Shown piece after piece: positions 11,175-24,346 of a stretch of DNA of 64,000 nucleotides. The position numbers were made by a program, and so were the translations under genes. The notes under the pieces were generated by a model, which was not told the origin of the DNA, made no database searches, and saw nothing but the letters and a program-made list of their open reading frames with translations. Source of the stretch: Cordia subcordata (lineage: Eukaryota > Streptophyta > Magnoliopsida > Boraginales > Cordiaceae). The stretch covers positions 12,166,501-12,230,500 of the forward strand of contig JAPTOF010000005.1 in the NCBI GenBank assembly GCA_028554755.1, given 5' to 3'. Positions within the stretch are counted from its first letter, which is position 1. Each line of letters opens with the position of its first letter.

Positions 11175-13909
11175 TCAATCGGAGGGCTTGGTCTTGGACC
11201 TGTAGACGAGCTTCTTCCTTTTAGAGGTTTGGTTGTCAAATGTCAGCACCACCTTGCCAGGCTCGCCAATCTTGTAGCTGGTAGAAATAATTGGTTCCTC
11301 AGCAGGGGCGATCTTTCTTGACTTCTGTACAATGACAGTGTATCCACCCTCGGTACTAGGCACAAATTCAGCTCCATAGGACACATCCCAGCCTACAACT
11401 CTCAGCTCCCAGACCAAACTGCATTTCTGCAAATCCAACAATTCAGAGATCACAACCATTACTTATCTAAACATGGAGTTGCCAAGACACGAGATTCGGG
11501 CGAATCCAAGTGTAGGATTATGGAAGCTGTAGATTCCATTCAACTCTCAGGAGACTTTAAAATACTTCTGCAATCCTTTAGTATTTAACCTCACCCCCCA
11601 CAACCTACTAATTTAATCTCCTAAATTACTTAACCGAGTGTGTCCTATATTTGCACAGGCATTATTATTTCAATCAGTAAAATAAAAAAATCTTTGTTTA
11701 CCTCAGCAACTTCGAATTCAACAGCGTGTTTGGATGATGGCTTAATTGTCTCCTCGATCGCAGCATCATCGGTGGTGAATTCTGGGTTACCCTCCTTGCT
11801 AAGGCCACCATATTGAACTGGTACTTTCTCAGGTGCTATGTATCTATTACCATCCACAGCAAAACACGCGTTAAGACTTCTTGAAACATAAGAAGCATCA
11901 AAAGAAACATCTAAAAGAGAAACAAAAAAAGAAAGTGTCAACTAACTTGAAGAGGGTTTCAGCAGATCTTGAAGGACCAGCAAATACAAACTTGCTCTTG
12001 GTCCTTGGTGTGAAAATTGCACTGACCATCTTGTAGTAAGCAGGGTACCACCATGGGACATTGATGTACACCTTTGCACCAACAACAACCAATTCAAGTC
12101 GTTACCATAAACATAAAACAACAAGAAACCAAAAACATTCAAGTATAAATTAAATATGGACAGATAAACACTTCTATAATAGCTAAAAATTTACGAAGCG
12201 CGCCAAACTCCTTTTCGCTCACAGCCCGCCGAGCAAAAGTCTTAGGTCTAGTGCCCTTTGTGTTTGGAATGTCTGGAATAGAAGATACCTCACGACCTGA
12301 CGCTCTCAAACCTCTCTCAACTCCCTTTTACTTTTCTAAAACAAAGCACAATCCCCTTCTATTTTTCTAAAACAAAGCTTTTGATAAAGTTTTGGTGATA
12401 CTGGAGGATCCGGAATCCTCTAACCTTCAATCTATACTAAGCGTTCCTTAATCGATATCCTATTAAGAATTTGAAATCGAAGCTACAATAAATCAGTGAC
12501 AAAGAAAGCACAAAACAAGGGAACATATTTCAACATTTCAAAAAGAAAACGAAGAATTGTTATATGAAACGATATACCTGTTTAGCGACGAATTCAGGGT
12601 AATTGTCTTGGAACAATTGAAGGGCCTGGTTAATGGCCTGGCGCAGATCTTTCTTGAAGAAAAACAATCCAGGAGAATTCTTAAGATCAATGACCTGGAA
12701 CAAAGTACAAATACCATCAGGAGTGAAATCAAGGTTCCTGATGCTCCTCTCCAGGAAGATGATGATTCCTTTCAAGAACTTGGTGCGCTTCTCTGCATCA
12801 GCAAAAGCGTTCTGGTACAATTCCTTGTTCTGGAATTCACCAAAGGCGTTGTAGATCACTGGGTGGCCTTCTTTGTCGACGCCATGGAGGTAGACAACCT
12901 TATCTACGCCTTCACAGATGCTTTCGTCTTCCAACAAATCATCGATTCCGAACTCTTTCCTCCATGCCACCACGCTTTTCAGCATGGCGAAAGCTTCCTT
13001 GACTTTGAAGTCCCTGGCCCTAAGGAACTTGAGAAGGATGGTGTCGCTCCTTTCGTCTTCCAACAGCTTAACGCCCCAGATCGAAACCTCCTCTGGTGAT
13101 GGAGGTGGAGTTTCTGTTTCTGGTGCTTCGGTTTTCTCCTCCTTCGCCTCCTCCTCAGCTGCCGGTGCCGGTAGTGGTGGAACCACTTCTACGATTGTCT
13201 CCTTGATTTCCTCCACCGTTTTACTGCCATCCTCCTCCACAGCTTCGACCTTTGCTTCCACTTTCTCCACAACCACCGCAGCTTCCGGTGCTGCGGCAAC
13301 TGCTTTCTCTTCCAACTTGGTCTCAACGGCCTTCTCATCAGCCGGTGGTGGTGGTGGGGTTGCTACCTCTTCTGCCTTGGTTTCAGCCACCTTGTCAGCT
13401 TCAGGCTTCGCTGCCTCCTCTTTCTCCGGCGGTGGTACTTCAGCAGCAGCCTCAGATTCCTTCTTCTCTTCAGGTTTCGATTCAGGAACGGCCTCCGACT
13501 CCTTCTTCTCTTCGGGTTTGGGTTCTGCTCCAGTTTCAGGCTCGGCTTTTTTCTCCTCCTCCTTGGCCGGTGCCGGCGGTGGTGGTGGTGGAGCAGTGAA
13601 TTCACGCTTGTCGAGAGCCTCACGAACCAACTTCTTCAACTCATCCAAAGCCTTCTGCTGAGGATTGGGAAGATCAGCGACAACGTTGCTTTCCTCCTTG
13701 AAGGAAACCGATTCAGTAATCTTCTCCTTCTCAGCCTCAGCAACTACTTCCTCCGCCGCGGCCGGCTTTTCAGCCACCACCACCGGCTCAGGCTCAGGAA
13801 CAGGCTCAGCGGCTGGTATCTCCTTCTCCACAACAGCCGGTGCCGGTTCCGGTTCAGCCGCAGCCTTCTCGACAACAACCTCTTCCTTTGCGGGTGCTGG
13901 AGCAGCCAT
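11175..13909 (-). CDS. PATL: Patellin (SEC14-GOLD lipid-binding protein), PATL3-like
   Basis: Four coding exons on the minus strand join in frame: 13909-12578, 12071-11947, 11843-11702 and 11426-11175, giving 616 aa. All junctions are GT-AG. Residues 1-270 are a Glu/Pro/Ala-rich acidic region with a KPEEKKESEA repeat at 131-140 and 145-154. A CRAL-TRIO N-terminal helix region lies at ~285-325, a SEC14 lipid pocket at ~335-500 (LKFLRARDFKV, then VPWWYPAYY and FTPRTKSKFVF in exon 2), and a C-terminal GOLD domain at ~510-613 (VWELRVVGWDVSYGAEFVP). Patellins bind phosphoinositides and act at membranes in cell-plate formation, auxin-carrier trafficking and stress responses. Order and length fit PATL3-type members, but the paralogue is inferred. 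TATTAAAC on the minus strand near 14043-14050 could be a TATA element. The gene looks intact. Confidence 0.95.
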
Positions 13910-14269
13910 GTTTTCTATTGATGGAAACTTCGAAACTAAAGAAATGGATTGATATATACAGCAAGAGGAATGAGTTTGAACAATCTAAGATTGGCTGAGA
14001 AGCAAATTAAAGCTTGGTTGAATGTAATAGAAGAGGTGAAGGGGTTTAATACGTGAATGAGAAGTGGGAGGGATTGGTTTAGACTTTGGAGGCGTGGTGG
14101 GGATATGCTTATTATGTAGTGTGTGTGTGCTGTGTGTTAACGTTGCGAGGGTGGGGATAGCAAACAGTCTGTCAAAAGGCCTTGTAATGCCAGCATGTTC
14201 GCCACTCTATGTGGGGTCCCACACCCACCTCACACATTCCCTCAAACCGCTAATCTTGCTATAATTTCA

Positions 14270-16030
14270 TATCCGTATAACATATTATATATATATATAT
14301 GTATGTATGTATATATGGTCGATTTTTTAATGTGTTTAATGTTGCACTTATTAAAATTAATTAAATAACTCTACGTATATAAAAATTTTATTTTTAATTA
14401 TTCTCATATTAAATATAACTCAATTTTTAAAAAATGAATCATTAAAAATGACAAATTTAATGTTTTGAATGATAGATTATGATGAATTTTCATACAAATA
14501 AAAATATTAATCTAAATTTAATAGCTATGTTTTCTTTTTAACAGAATGTGCGAGTATTCACATCGTTTAAAACAAAAAAAAAAAAGCAGCTACAATTGGA
14601 CGACCAAGGGTCACCAAATAAAAAAGTTGAGTGTAATATTATATCGATGAGGAAGACGGATACATATAACATAATTATATATACATATATATAAGCTGAA
14701 TCTGTCATGCATGACCTCCATGAATGAATATACTTGTTTTTGAATTCATCAAACTTGCCATAAATGACCCCATTTTTCACCTTTTTTAACTGTGAGATTT
14801 GTCTCTGCCAATGTTTGATTGTTCTGATTGGATTTTACCCACGAGATTGAGTTTCCATGGCGGCGCCACTACTCTACTATACCCTAAATTCGGTATTCGA
14901 AGTCTAATTCTTTTTCAAGAAAAATAACAAATTAAGGAATAATTAATCATAATTATGAGTTTCAAGCTCGAACACAGATGCACAATGATACCAATTTAGC
15001 TCATGGTATTTATTGCGCATGGACACATTCACATTTCACATGCTTGTGAGCTTGTAAAATCAACTCGTACACCTACATGATAATTGTTTTTTACTTGCAC
15101 AAGAATATGTATGAGATCTCGTTTATTTTTTTAATTTTAAATATTCCACCTCTTAACAAAACAACAAAAGCAGATATAAGTCTTTTTTCCTTTTTTTTTT
15201 CTTTTGCCGAATCTGTTTATATCGGAATTTACAAAATTAGCAGAAGGAGCCTAATCAAGAAGATCTAGTTTTCAATTTTTTACGCAATGTACCATTCGAA
15301 GGGAATTTGAACTTCCTACGTATAGTTGAGGTCTTTGCACTTACAATTATAAGTTAATTCAAGAACTACACATGACATGACTTATTTACCTAAATAACGT
15401 TGAAAAAGTTATCTTTTTAAATTAAAATAGCTCTAGAGACATTATTATTAAAAATAGACAATGACATGGCATGACAAGTAACGGTGAAACACAAGTAGAT
15501 TTAGCTGAGATGATAAAACAACTGTTAAAAAGATACCTTGGCCTCGTATAGTTGGATACTCAATTTAGTAAACTTGAAACAAAAGATGGGATCGTCACGC
15601 TCGAAGGGCTCAAGTGGTTCAAGAGTGTGAGTACTGTTTCCAAAAGAGCCCATAGGGTTGAAGGTGACATTCCAAGGCCCAAGAAAAGCTTGAAGCCTAA
15701 AGACTCAAGCCAGAGCAGTTAGCAAGTGCGTGGATAAGTACCAGAGCTATCAGATTATGGGAAAGTTATCGATAACGTGAGCATAAAGTGTAAAAATGAT
15801 ACAAGCAGTTATAAACAGTTACCGAACTATGGTTACGATAAAAAGAAAAACGAGGTAAAACTGATAAAGGGATCCAATGATCAAATCACTCATCACCTCA
15901 TAACAATTTCCTTTCTTACATAATGTAGCATAGTGTCACGCGATCAGAGTTTTGAGGCCCAAAATCCAACAATCGTGTGGCGCTTAGCCAAGCAAAGGAG
16001 CTGGCCAAGCACGCTTGAGGTTATTAGAGA
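14270..16030. other. Intergenic DNA upstream of the patellin gene
   Basis: The first ~350 bp upstream of the patellin start (13910-14270) should hold its promoter. A (TA)n tract sits at 14285-14301. Around 15570-15930 the sequence is less AT-rich and resembles degraded LTR-retrotransposon DNA similar in style to 31950-32330, but no element boundaries can be set. No other gene is seen. Confidence 0.4.
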
Positions 16031-16036
16031 TCAGCA

Positions 16037-16375
16037 ACGAAAAAGGGGAGTGTTGGAAGCCAAGCACAACCTCAACACTTCACCAAGGAAAGGCCCACGA
16101 AATGGGTGTTGGCTGTACAGCAACTGAGCCAGCAAAGTGTGGACAGCAAATGGAGGCTGCATCAAGGTTACCAGGCACAAATAAAGGACTTGCAGGCTTG
16201 GAAAATACTAGTAAAAGAGCATAGAAAAAGCTAGGAAAGAATTTCACTATATTCTCTTGGAGAGAGTTTGCTTTACAATTGTGTATGGAGTTTCTTGCTC
16301 TCTTTATGTGTCTATCTATCAATATATCAAATGTACAAATACAAGTACAAGATATTTTACAATATAGCAGTTGGT
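16037..16375 (+). mobile_element. Probable LTR fragment with upstream polypurine tract
   Basis: A purine tract (ACGAAAAAGGGGAG, 16037-16050) immediately precedes TGTTGGAAGC at 16051. This is the arrangement at the 3' LTR of Copia-type retrotransposons. About 320 bp of LTR-like sequence follows, with CTCTTGGAGAGAG and TTTGCTTTAC segments, ending near ATAGCA at about 16370. No internal coding region or partner LTR was found, so this is a truncated 3' end. Assignment to Copia is inference. Confidence 0.4.
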
Positions 16376-19300
16376 TTTTCCTCTCATTTCCTTGGGCAGC
16401 AGCTGGAACATCTTAGGTCGCAAGCAAGGAACTGGGCAGGCAAGTAGGAGATAGCTATTTTCCCTCCAAAACTCAAGCACCAACTCTTCCAAAAGGTTGT
16501 TAGGATGGGCCTGCACATCCCCACGAGATTGGCAACAAAAAGGGGCAATGCTTGCCCCAAAAATTGGCCAACTTAAGCCAAAATAGGGGCATCATCTTGG
16601 CAAGGCAAAAATTGAAGTGCCAAAATGTGCCATGCGTTACAATAGTCTAACTTAGATCACTTAGTTTAACTTAGATTAGATTTACCTTACTTTTCTAGTA
16701 TTGATTAGATTAGAGTTACTCCAAAAGTAGTTGTAGTTATAGCAAATTCTCATACTTAGACCAGTTGTATCACGGAATTCTTAATAGTAATTGCTAATAT
16801 TGTTTCCTTCTAAATGCATTACTTCATAATTACTTTCTTTGCAAGTGTCACAATTTAATAAGGGGGGAAAAAAAGAACTCAAGGTTTAAAATACACACAA
16901 CTTTTCGTAAGGACCGGAGACTTATTTTAAGGTCTATTTTTTGAGACTCGAGGCTTTTCTTAGTAAAATCAAGATTCTAGCTAAGGTAACCTTAAGAGGG
17001 TTAGTTTGTGGTGACTCACAAACAAAATTTGACAACTACAGTGAGAGTCATTGGAGAATGGCATAGTAAGTGTAAGTAAGATAGTAGAGATCTTGACTAT
17101 AAAATCTATGACGGAGCTAGTACTTTCTGTTTAAGGGAGACATAAATTTTTTATTAAAATAATCAACAAAAATTATATATTGCATATCTATATATCTCCT
17201 TTGCATGCTCTCTTTATGCCATAAAAATCAAGAAGAATTTATATGTAAATTATCGACTATCTCTTTCTCCATTAAAAATCTTATTAGCAAGAAAAAATTA
17301 ACTGCCAAAGCTTGAAAACCACTAATTAAATTTAACAACAAAGATTTTGATGATTTTATTATTCATAATTATTAAAATAAATTCAATAATCGACAATATA
17401 TGAGACTTTAAACAACTAATTAATTTTAATATTTTCTTTTGAAATATTAACTCAAAAGCTCACGGAGTAACCTGGAAATAAAGGGACGTGATAATACGAA
17501 AGAGGAAGAGCAATGGGTTAATTTAAAGAAATGTCCACCAAAGTTGTCATTTAGTTTTAAATTGGGTCAGATTCTTTAGAAAGGTTCATATTAATGCTTA
17601 ATGTTTCAAAATATAATTAAATTAGTACTGTTTTAAAATTTTTATATTAGTACTCAATATTTTACAAACTTATTCAAATTAATCCCCATTGTTTACTCCT
17701 ATTAGCAACCAATTTAAATGACATTTTGAAATATTAAGTACTAATTCGAACATTTTGAAACAATAAAGACTAATTTAATACACATATTTATGAAATATTG
17801 AGGACTCATTTTAAAAAATATGATAGCATTTAAGACCTTTCAAATAATATTTCCATTTAAAATTATATCACTCTTTTAAAATAAATATCCATGTTGGCGT
17901 GCATTGTGAGAACTTTCAAATAATTCTAGTGGAGAAATTTGCCTACAACCTATTCTACGCTTTCATAGTCATTTCATTTGATGCAGACGGGTATGGAAGG
18001 ATAAGATTAGGTAAGGATTTCAAGTTAACTCCCAAAACAATGGGCAATTTGCCAATTGATTTCCAAAAGCTGATGTAATGGAGAGAAGTACGATATAACG
18101 AAAAACATCTTTGTTCTACGGGGACAAATGGAGTGTAATACCTTAGTAGAATTATTTTAAATTAGAATTCAACTCTGACCTTTATGTAAAAGTAAAATTT
18201 TAATCCTTAATTTATATTAATATATAAAAAACAATCATTAAGGACTAAAATTTTACTCTTTATTTTCCCATTCCAAGTTTTACATTTTTTTAGCGAACAT
18301 ATTCATCTCTGTTGATCGTCACGTGGCTGTGGGACTATGCCTGTATGATCGAGACGCGTATTTTGTGTGTCTTTGTTATTAAAAATTATAAAAGGTAAAC
18401 ACTTTATTTGCTCGCCACGTGGTGTAGGATTCAGCACTATCACTAGAGCATTAATTTAGGCACCATGCACGCATGGTAATAAAAATGGCTGACTTTATTT
18501 TTGAACATTTTATTTCTTTTTATATTTTGATCCAGGAGCATATTTAACCAGCCACTGCATTTGAAATTTGGGCAGTGACAAAATGCTCTATTTTGGATCT
18601 TATCAGAAACTCTTTTCTAAATATATATTTTCAAAAATCTTTTACCCCATAATTATCAAATACTCTTTTTTAAAAATATATAAAATATTTGCTATTTTCG
18701 TACTTACCCTTTTTTTCACTCGACTTGACTATTTTATCCTCCATACTTTTTCCATAAAAACCATCAGTTGCTTATTTAATTTCGAAATTTATATTATATT
18801 ATTTTCAAAAAATTTATTATTTGAAAATTATGATCATGTCGGGCATCGCAAGGGTATTAGACGAGTTTAATATATTGTTATCACCATTAATTAGTAAAAA
18901 TTAAACCTATCTAAAATTAAAGAAAAATATCATAATAGAAAAAACATATTGCACTATTTGGAATCGCTTTACACTTGGGAGAAAAGAAAATTCAGCAAGC
19001 ATGTGACAAGTGTATTACTTCCTATTTCTTTTTAGATGGAATCATTTCAACAACTTACCGTGATAGTAATATTTCAGATTAGGAATTAAAATGCTACATT
19101 TAAGAGATAAAAGAACTATTAAACAAATGTACCAATGTAAAGAATTATAATTGATAAGTTATTGGTTCAGGTGATAATAATTTCACTCCTATATAAAGGA
19201 AAACACAAATTCGAGTCTCGAAAGATATTAGGACTTTTCCTTAACGATCCAATTGTGATTAGTCTTAAGTCTAATCCAATAATTTAAAAAAAAAAAAAAA

Positions 19301-20869
19301 GCATGGTAGTTGCGGCGCGCACTTTTGACATTGTCATCATCTTCATCATTATGTGCTCGCCCTGAAGTTCAAAGATTTTATTCCTTTGCATCCACACCAT
19401 ATATACTTCCATAGCCAGCAAAAGACACGGGTGACATGGTTGTCATGGAAGAAATTTAGAAAGCAGCCAAACATTCTTTGCTGTAAGAGTAGAGAGACGT
19501 GTCATCCAATGAGTACAATTGTTATTTAGCTTCGCATGACAGGCTATCAAATGAATCCCACTTTGTTTTTTTTTTTTTTTGGGGGAAAATCCCAGATTTT
19601 TTTCTTTTGTTATCATTGTCCTCTGTCTGAGCGGGCTTGTTTATATATTCTTTTTTGGTAAGGGTTAATTACTTATGAATTTCTAATATTGTTATATGTT
19701 CTTTTAGATTGGCACAAAATATGTTGCTTAAAATATTTTGTTATATACTAATATTCATATTAATTTTAATATTTTTTACTTATTATTTAAATTAGCTTGT
19801 ATTTAATAGAAAATGAGGTCAAATAATACTGACTAATCTGAATATAGTTTTGAAATTATAAGGACTAATTGATATATTTATAAAATGTGAAAAACTAATT
19901 TGAATATTTTAAATTAATGTGGACTATATGAATTAAGTGAAAACATTGGGGACTCATGACATAATTTCTCCTTGGTAAAAAAAAAATTAAATAATATTTA
20001 TATTAAAGAATATAAATGTAAATTCAAAACCTTTGATCAAGTTAGCACGCTATCTAATCTTGTGTGTTTATGGTTTGACATAAACTAAGAAATATAATCC
20101 AATTATTTTATATGGCATATGAATTTTGTGGGGCCCATTGGTTTCCGTCATTCATGCTGATAAAGCAATCCAAAGCTGTTGGCTGGTTTTTCTTTGCTGT
20201 CTTTTCCTTTCTACGACAACTGAAATCATTTCTTTTCTTTTTTCTTAATTTTTTTTTTTTTTAAAAAAGATAACTCAAAGATCCACGACAGCAGTTTATG
20301 CCAAAGGGTCCAGTTTGTCGGCATCCGTTGAGACATGTGTAAAAATTCTGGAAAGGCAAAATAGATGAGATTCCCGTAGCGGCTAAGAGATTTTATTTCT
20401 TTGTTTTTTTTTTCCTGAATAGTTAAATTTTAGTTTTTTTTTTTTTAAGTTTTAGTTCTTTAGATTTAATTCAAATTGTATTACAAGGAAAGATGTCGTT
20501 TTCTTCAAAAGCAAGTACTTTTCATGTGAAAAAGAAGTTAATTCAGACATACTCTAAGGGAAATTTATATTTTATAATTATTTATGTTATTTCTTTTTCA
20601 TAATTGTGTCAATTATTAGAATTATAGTTCAAAAGGTAGGCTAAATAATTAAAACTACCCGCTTAAGTTTGATGACTTCTAGATGCAAACTTTTAGGATG
20701 GTGGAATACTTTCACAGTATTAAATTTCGTTAATAACATTATAATACTACAAGTAATAATTTCTTACTCCAAAGAGTGAAAAAAAAATGAATATCCTTGA
20801 GAGGGGTTTCTAAAAGAATTATGTGCTAAATTTTGTTGACAATATTATAATTTTTTATTTTAGCAAGGG
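16376..20869. other. Gene-free AT-rich DNA
   Basis: No gene is supported. 17540-17830 contains short motifs on both strands (TTTGAAATATT and its complement, ACTAATTT and AAATTAGT) suggesting an old fold-back MITE, and 19680-19980 looks similar. The open frame at 18568-18870 is Phe/Ile/Lys-rich and typical of AT-rich noise. Homopolymer T runs are frequent (19565, 20250, 20430). Confidence 0.4.
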
Positions 20870-21068
20870 AAATCTAACTGGATGGAGCCTGACCTCCGAT
20901 ACACTCGAGGACCTTGACTACCAACTGAAAAACTTTGGGTACTCAGTACGTCCCTATATCATGTATTATTTAAGCTGAAGGCATTCAACCTAAGAGAGTT
21001 GGCTGAATTCGAACTCAGATCATGAGTTGTATTCGTCTATAGCTCTTATTACTGGAGCATCTATGAGA
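20870..21068 (-). mobile_element. SINE-like element, minus strand
   Basis: Read on the minus strand, this stretch begins with CCAGTAATAAGAGCTATAG, resembling the tRNA-derived A box (usual form CCAGTGGTAAGAGC). About 35 bp later comes GAGTTCGAATTC, a good pol III B box. The GC-richer body then runs about 130 bp. The arrangement and size fit a tRNA-derived plant SINE. No clear A tail or target duplication is visible, so the limits are approximate. Confidence 0.5.
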
Positions 21069-21475
21069 GATAACAATACAATATTACAATAATCGCTAGG
21101 GCATTAATGATTTTTTTTGTACTAAATAGTTTTTGTTTTTTTTTTTGGTCAAGACAATGTGAAATTTATATTTTAACAAAAATATTTTTTTCCTTAGAAA
21201 TTGTATTATTTTTTACTACTTTACATATTTAAAGTGAATATATCGACTTGCGATTAATGCTCATCTCACTATAAAAATGCACGGTTCATTCTAATCTCCT
21301 TTCCTTTAAAGAATTGAGAGTTAAAATATCAATACCAGTCATGACAACGGTTAAAAATGACGTTCGAAAATTGTCATATAAAGAGACAACGGCCTTGGTC
21401 TCAAAGATTAAAAGACTTTCTTTTTCACTTTCACGAAAATCAATTAAAAAAGTTAAACAGAAAAACATGTATATA

Positions 21476-21509
<34 letters not shown>

Positions 21510-22600
21510 ATGATATACAGATAGAAAAAATGCAAAAGTCGCACAATAAGCACTATGTACTCTTTTCAATTCTTTTTTGCTTTGTCATTATATATTACTT
21601 TTCTAACATGATGTCTTTTATATATTTTAATTTTATGTTGAGTACTCGTTTGGTTTATCTCGAGTGTTACCTTTTCTCTATTTTTTCCTTTTTCTTTTTC
21701 GTTTTTCTTTTGTTTACATAGTATCACGTGTCCACCTCGAACGAATCCACTCTTTGCTTTTTCTTTTTCTTTTTTTTTCCCCTAATTTTTGGAAGACGAG
21801 TCGATTATATAGCAGTTTTGAGACAAAGTTTAACCCCATCTACCTTAGTCAGATCAAGAGTTGATGCAATATGTTGTCAATAATTGAGAAGTGAAGATGT
21901 TTTCCAAGCTCATAACTTGCCATTTAATTTGTGCAAACTTATTAGTAGAGGTGAGAAACGGGTCAAATTTTTGAGCTTTTGAATTCTCGCTTTCCAATTT
22001 TGGGTGTAGAAAGTTGGATTAAAAAAATATGAAAAGTTCAAATTCACATAAATTATAATTATCCAAGTTAAAATAAGGTTTAAGTAACTTTCAATTATGT
22101 TAAAGTAGTTATACAAAAAAAATAAAATAACCACTTTGACTTTTGAGTTGGGTTCAATAATTCACCCCTGAAATTCGATGGAAAATTTTCAGAAGAAAAA
22201 TAGAATCCGAATTCTGAATTATTCGAATATATATATATATATATAAAATTAAACTTAATCGAATCGGGTAAAATTCGAAAAATGAAAAAGACCCAATTAT
22301 TTTACCCCTATCCATTAACTACACGCTAAAAATGGACCAAAAAAGTTTGATTTCACTTTTTTGGGGAAATCAAAATTTTAAACTTTTCAAAGAAAAAATC
22401 TTTTATAATAGTTTTACAAAAAAAAAAATCCAAAGGAATCCATTGATGTCGATTATGATGGACATTCATTCAGGACTAAGCAGATTTAAACTCACAATGG
22501 ACTACGTCATGTTTAATTTGTACATTTTTTTAATGAAAATTTCCTAAAAAATCTTTGAAATTTGCATAAAAAATATTAAATTAAGAGCATAACCATGCTT
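21069..22600. other. Gene-free AT-rich DNA
   Basis: Contains a (TA)n tract at 21485-21510 and long pyrimidine-rich stretches at 21660-21785. The open frame of 135 codons at 21314-21721 is Phe/Tyr/Ile-rich and runs through the TA repeat, so I do not regard it as a gene. Confidence 0.4.
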
Positions 22601-23003
22601 AGAAGTGGCAACCAGGTACCCGCGGATCAACCAGACTCGTTTACTGCGGGTTCTGCGGGTTGGTGGGTCGGGTTGACCTGTTTAACAAACGGATCATGGC
22701 TATTAAAACCCTAAACCGACCCAATGGGTTAGTGGGTCACTATAGCGGGTTAGATAGGTCGCTTTGGCGGGGTATATGGGTTAAGCTGGTTCATGGACTG
22801 TTTTTGCATGTTTGGTGGGTCATTTTAACGGGTTTGAGATTCACTCGCGGGTTGACCCAAACCGACCCGCCAAATTAGCGGATTGGGTTGGGTTGGGTTG
22901 GTTGGCCCGTTTATCTATCGGGTCACTAATCGTCAATCTTGACCCTATTTTTTTAAGAATTAGGTGGGTCGATTGGCGGGTCTCAACCCGTTTTACCACC
23001 TCT
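22601..23003. mobile_element. hAT-like non-autonomous element 1
   Basis: The left end AGAAGTGGCAACCAGG and the right end (reverse complement AGAGGTGGTAAAACGGG) are imperfect terminal inverted repeats. They lead into GGGTTGACCCG-rich subterminal sequence on both sides, a pattern typical of hAT-type MITEs in plants. No transposase is encoded. No 8-bp target duplication is detectable. The local GC content stands out from the AT-rich flanks. Confidence 0.6.
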
Positions 23004-23101
23004 AAATTCATGTTGTGGAAAATTTTGATATTAGTCAAATACAAGATTTACTGGATTGACTTAAAATAGAGCACAAACAACCCTTTATTTATATCATCGT
23101 T

Positions 23102-23473
23102 AGAGATGGCAAAATGAGTTGAGACTCGCTGGTCGACTCCCCTAACCTGCCGGAAAAAAGGTTAAGGTTGAGAATTCAATGACCTGTTAGAAAACGAGTC
23201 AACCTAACCAACCCGCTAAAGATGAGGCTTGGGTTGGGCCGATCCGTTGGTGACCTGTGACCCCTCTTAATTGGCCAAACCTGTAAAAAACGATTAGCGA
23301 ACCTGCCAAAGCGACAAGTTTAACCTGCCAAAATAACTTGCCTAATCCATCAACCTACTAGGGTCAGTTTAAGATTTTATTATTATGACCCGCTGGATAA
23401 ATGGATTGACCCGACCCACATAACCCGTCATAAACTGGTTGGGTTGACCAGCGAGTACTCGTTTGCCAGCTCT
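23102..23473. mobile_element. hAT-like non-autonomous element 2
   Basis: The termini are AGAGATGGCAAAATGAG and, on the complement of the right end, AGAGCTGGCAAACGAG. Subterminal GGGTTGACC-type motifs match those of the element ending 98 bp upstream, so both belong to one family. The short open frames overlapping it reflect the higher GC content and are not genes. Confidence 0.6.
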
Positions 23474-24346
23474 AAACACCATGAGAATTGAGACATGAAA
23501 TTTCAAACAAGAATCCAACTTTTGCTCAATAAAGTAAAAAACTTTAATCCCCAATTTTTCTCTCATTTGATTGAAATTGAAGCGATCTCTGCGGTAATCT
23601 GGATTTGAGTCTCCTCTAATGTACTCTTGAAATTAAATATCACTCTGGACCTAAAACTTTACCATTTGATGGTCGACTTTGTTGGATCTTTGAACTCTAC
23701 TGGCATGAATTTCGCTTGTGGTATAGAAAGAAAGAAAAAGGAAAAAAATAAATAAATAAAACTGATGGTTTCTATCCGTTGGTATGCAAAACAGTCGAAG
23801 TACCGAGTTCACAATACCTGTTGTACTTGGGACCACGTTTTTAGAATCGTTTCGAGGAACTCGAGAGAGAGAAGAAAACAATAGGTTTTAATTAGTGAAT
23901 ATTTGCATAGACTTTCTTGTCCACCACGATAATGCCGTCAAGAACAAGAAATTACCCAACTTGCATTTCTTGTCCTTATCAACAAAATTTAGCCAATTGC
24001 TCAAATGTGATTTCTCTTTAAAAAAAAAGCCTGAAAATCTTAGACGAATCTCCAATAACTATGACCCTTGCGCTTCGATTCTACAAAAATAGCTTCATAT
24101 ATCCTAACATGTATAGGAGAAAAATATTCCATACAATCAGCTAGAACAAGATGACATAGAGCAACAAGACTATTCTAATTGTGACTCAATTGTCCACATG
24201 ATTATAATGCATAAACATCAAGTCATCTTTTGATACACTCGGGAGAAGTAATATATGATGCCAGGATGAGAGGATATAATTTAATGATAATATATTCTTT
24301 GTCTAAACTTATGTGTTTCCAGCCACTTTTGAGGTAGATAAGAAAT
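23474..24346. other. Gene-free intergenic DNA
   Basis: No gene, RNA gene or clear repeat was recognised. Open frames are 60-76 codons without a recognisable domain. Confidence 0.4.

Noticed and set aside
13363..13623. Arg/Lys-rich 86-codon minus-strand frame within patellin exon 1
   Set aside because: Out-of-frame shadow of the acidic region; the basic composition follows from reading GAA/GAG repeats in another frame.
12557..13661. Long plus-strand open frames (180 and 247 codons) opposite patellin exon 1
   Set aside because: They are antisense to a well-supported exon. Their Ser/Ala-rich composition is the mirror of its Glu/Pro/Ala codons, with no domain.
21314..21721. 135-codon frame
   Set aside because: Runs through a (TA)n microsatellite, is Phe/Ile/Tyr-rich, and has no domain or plausible splice context.
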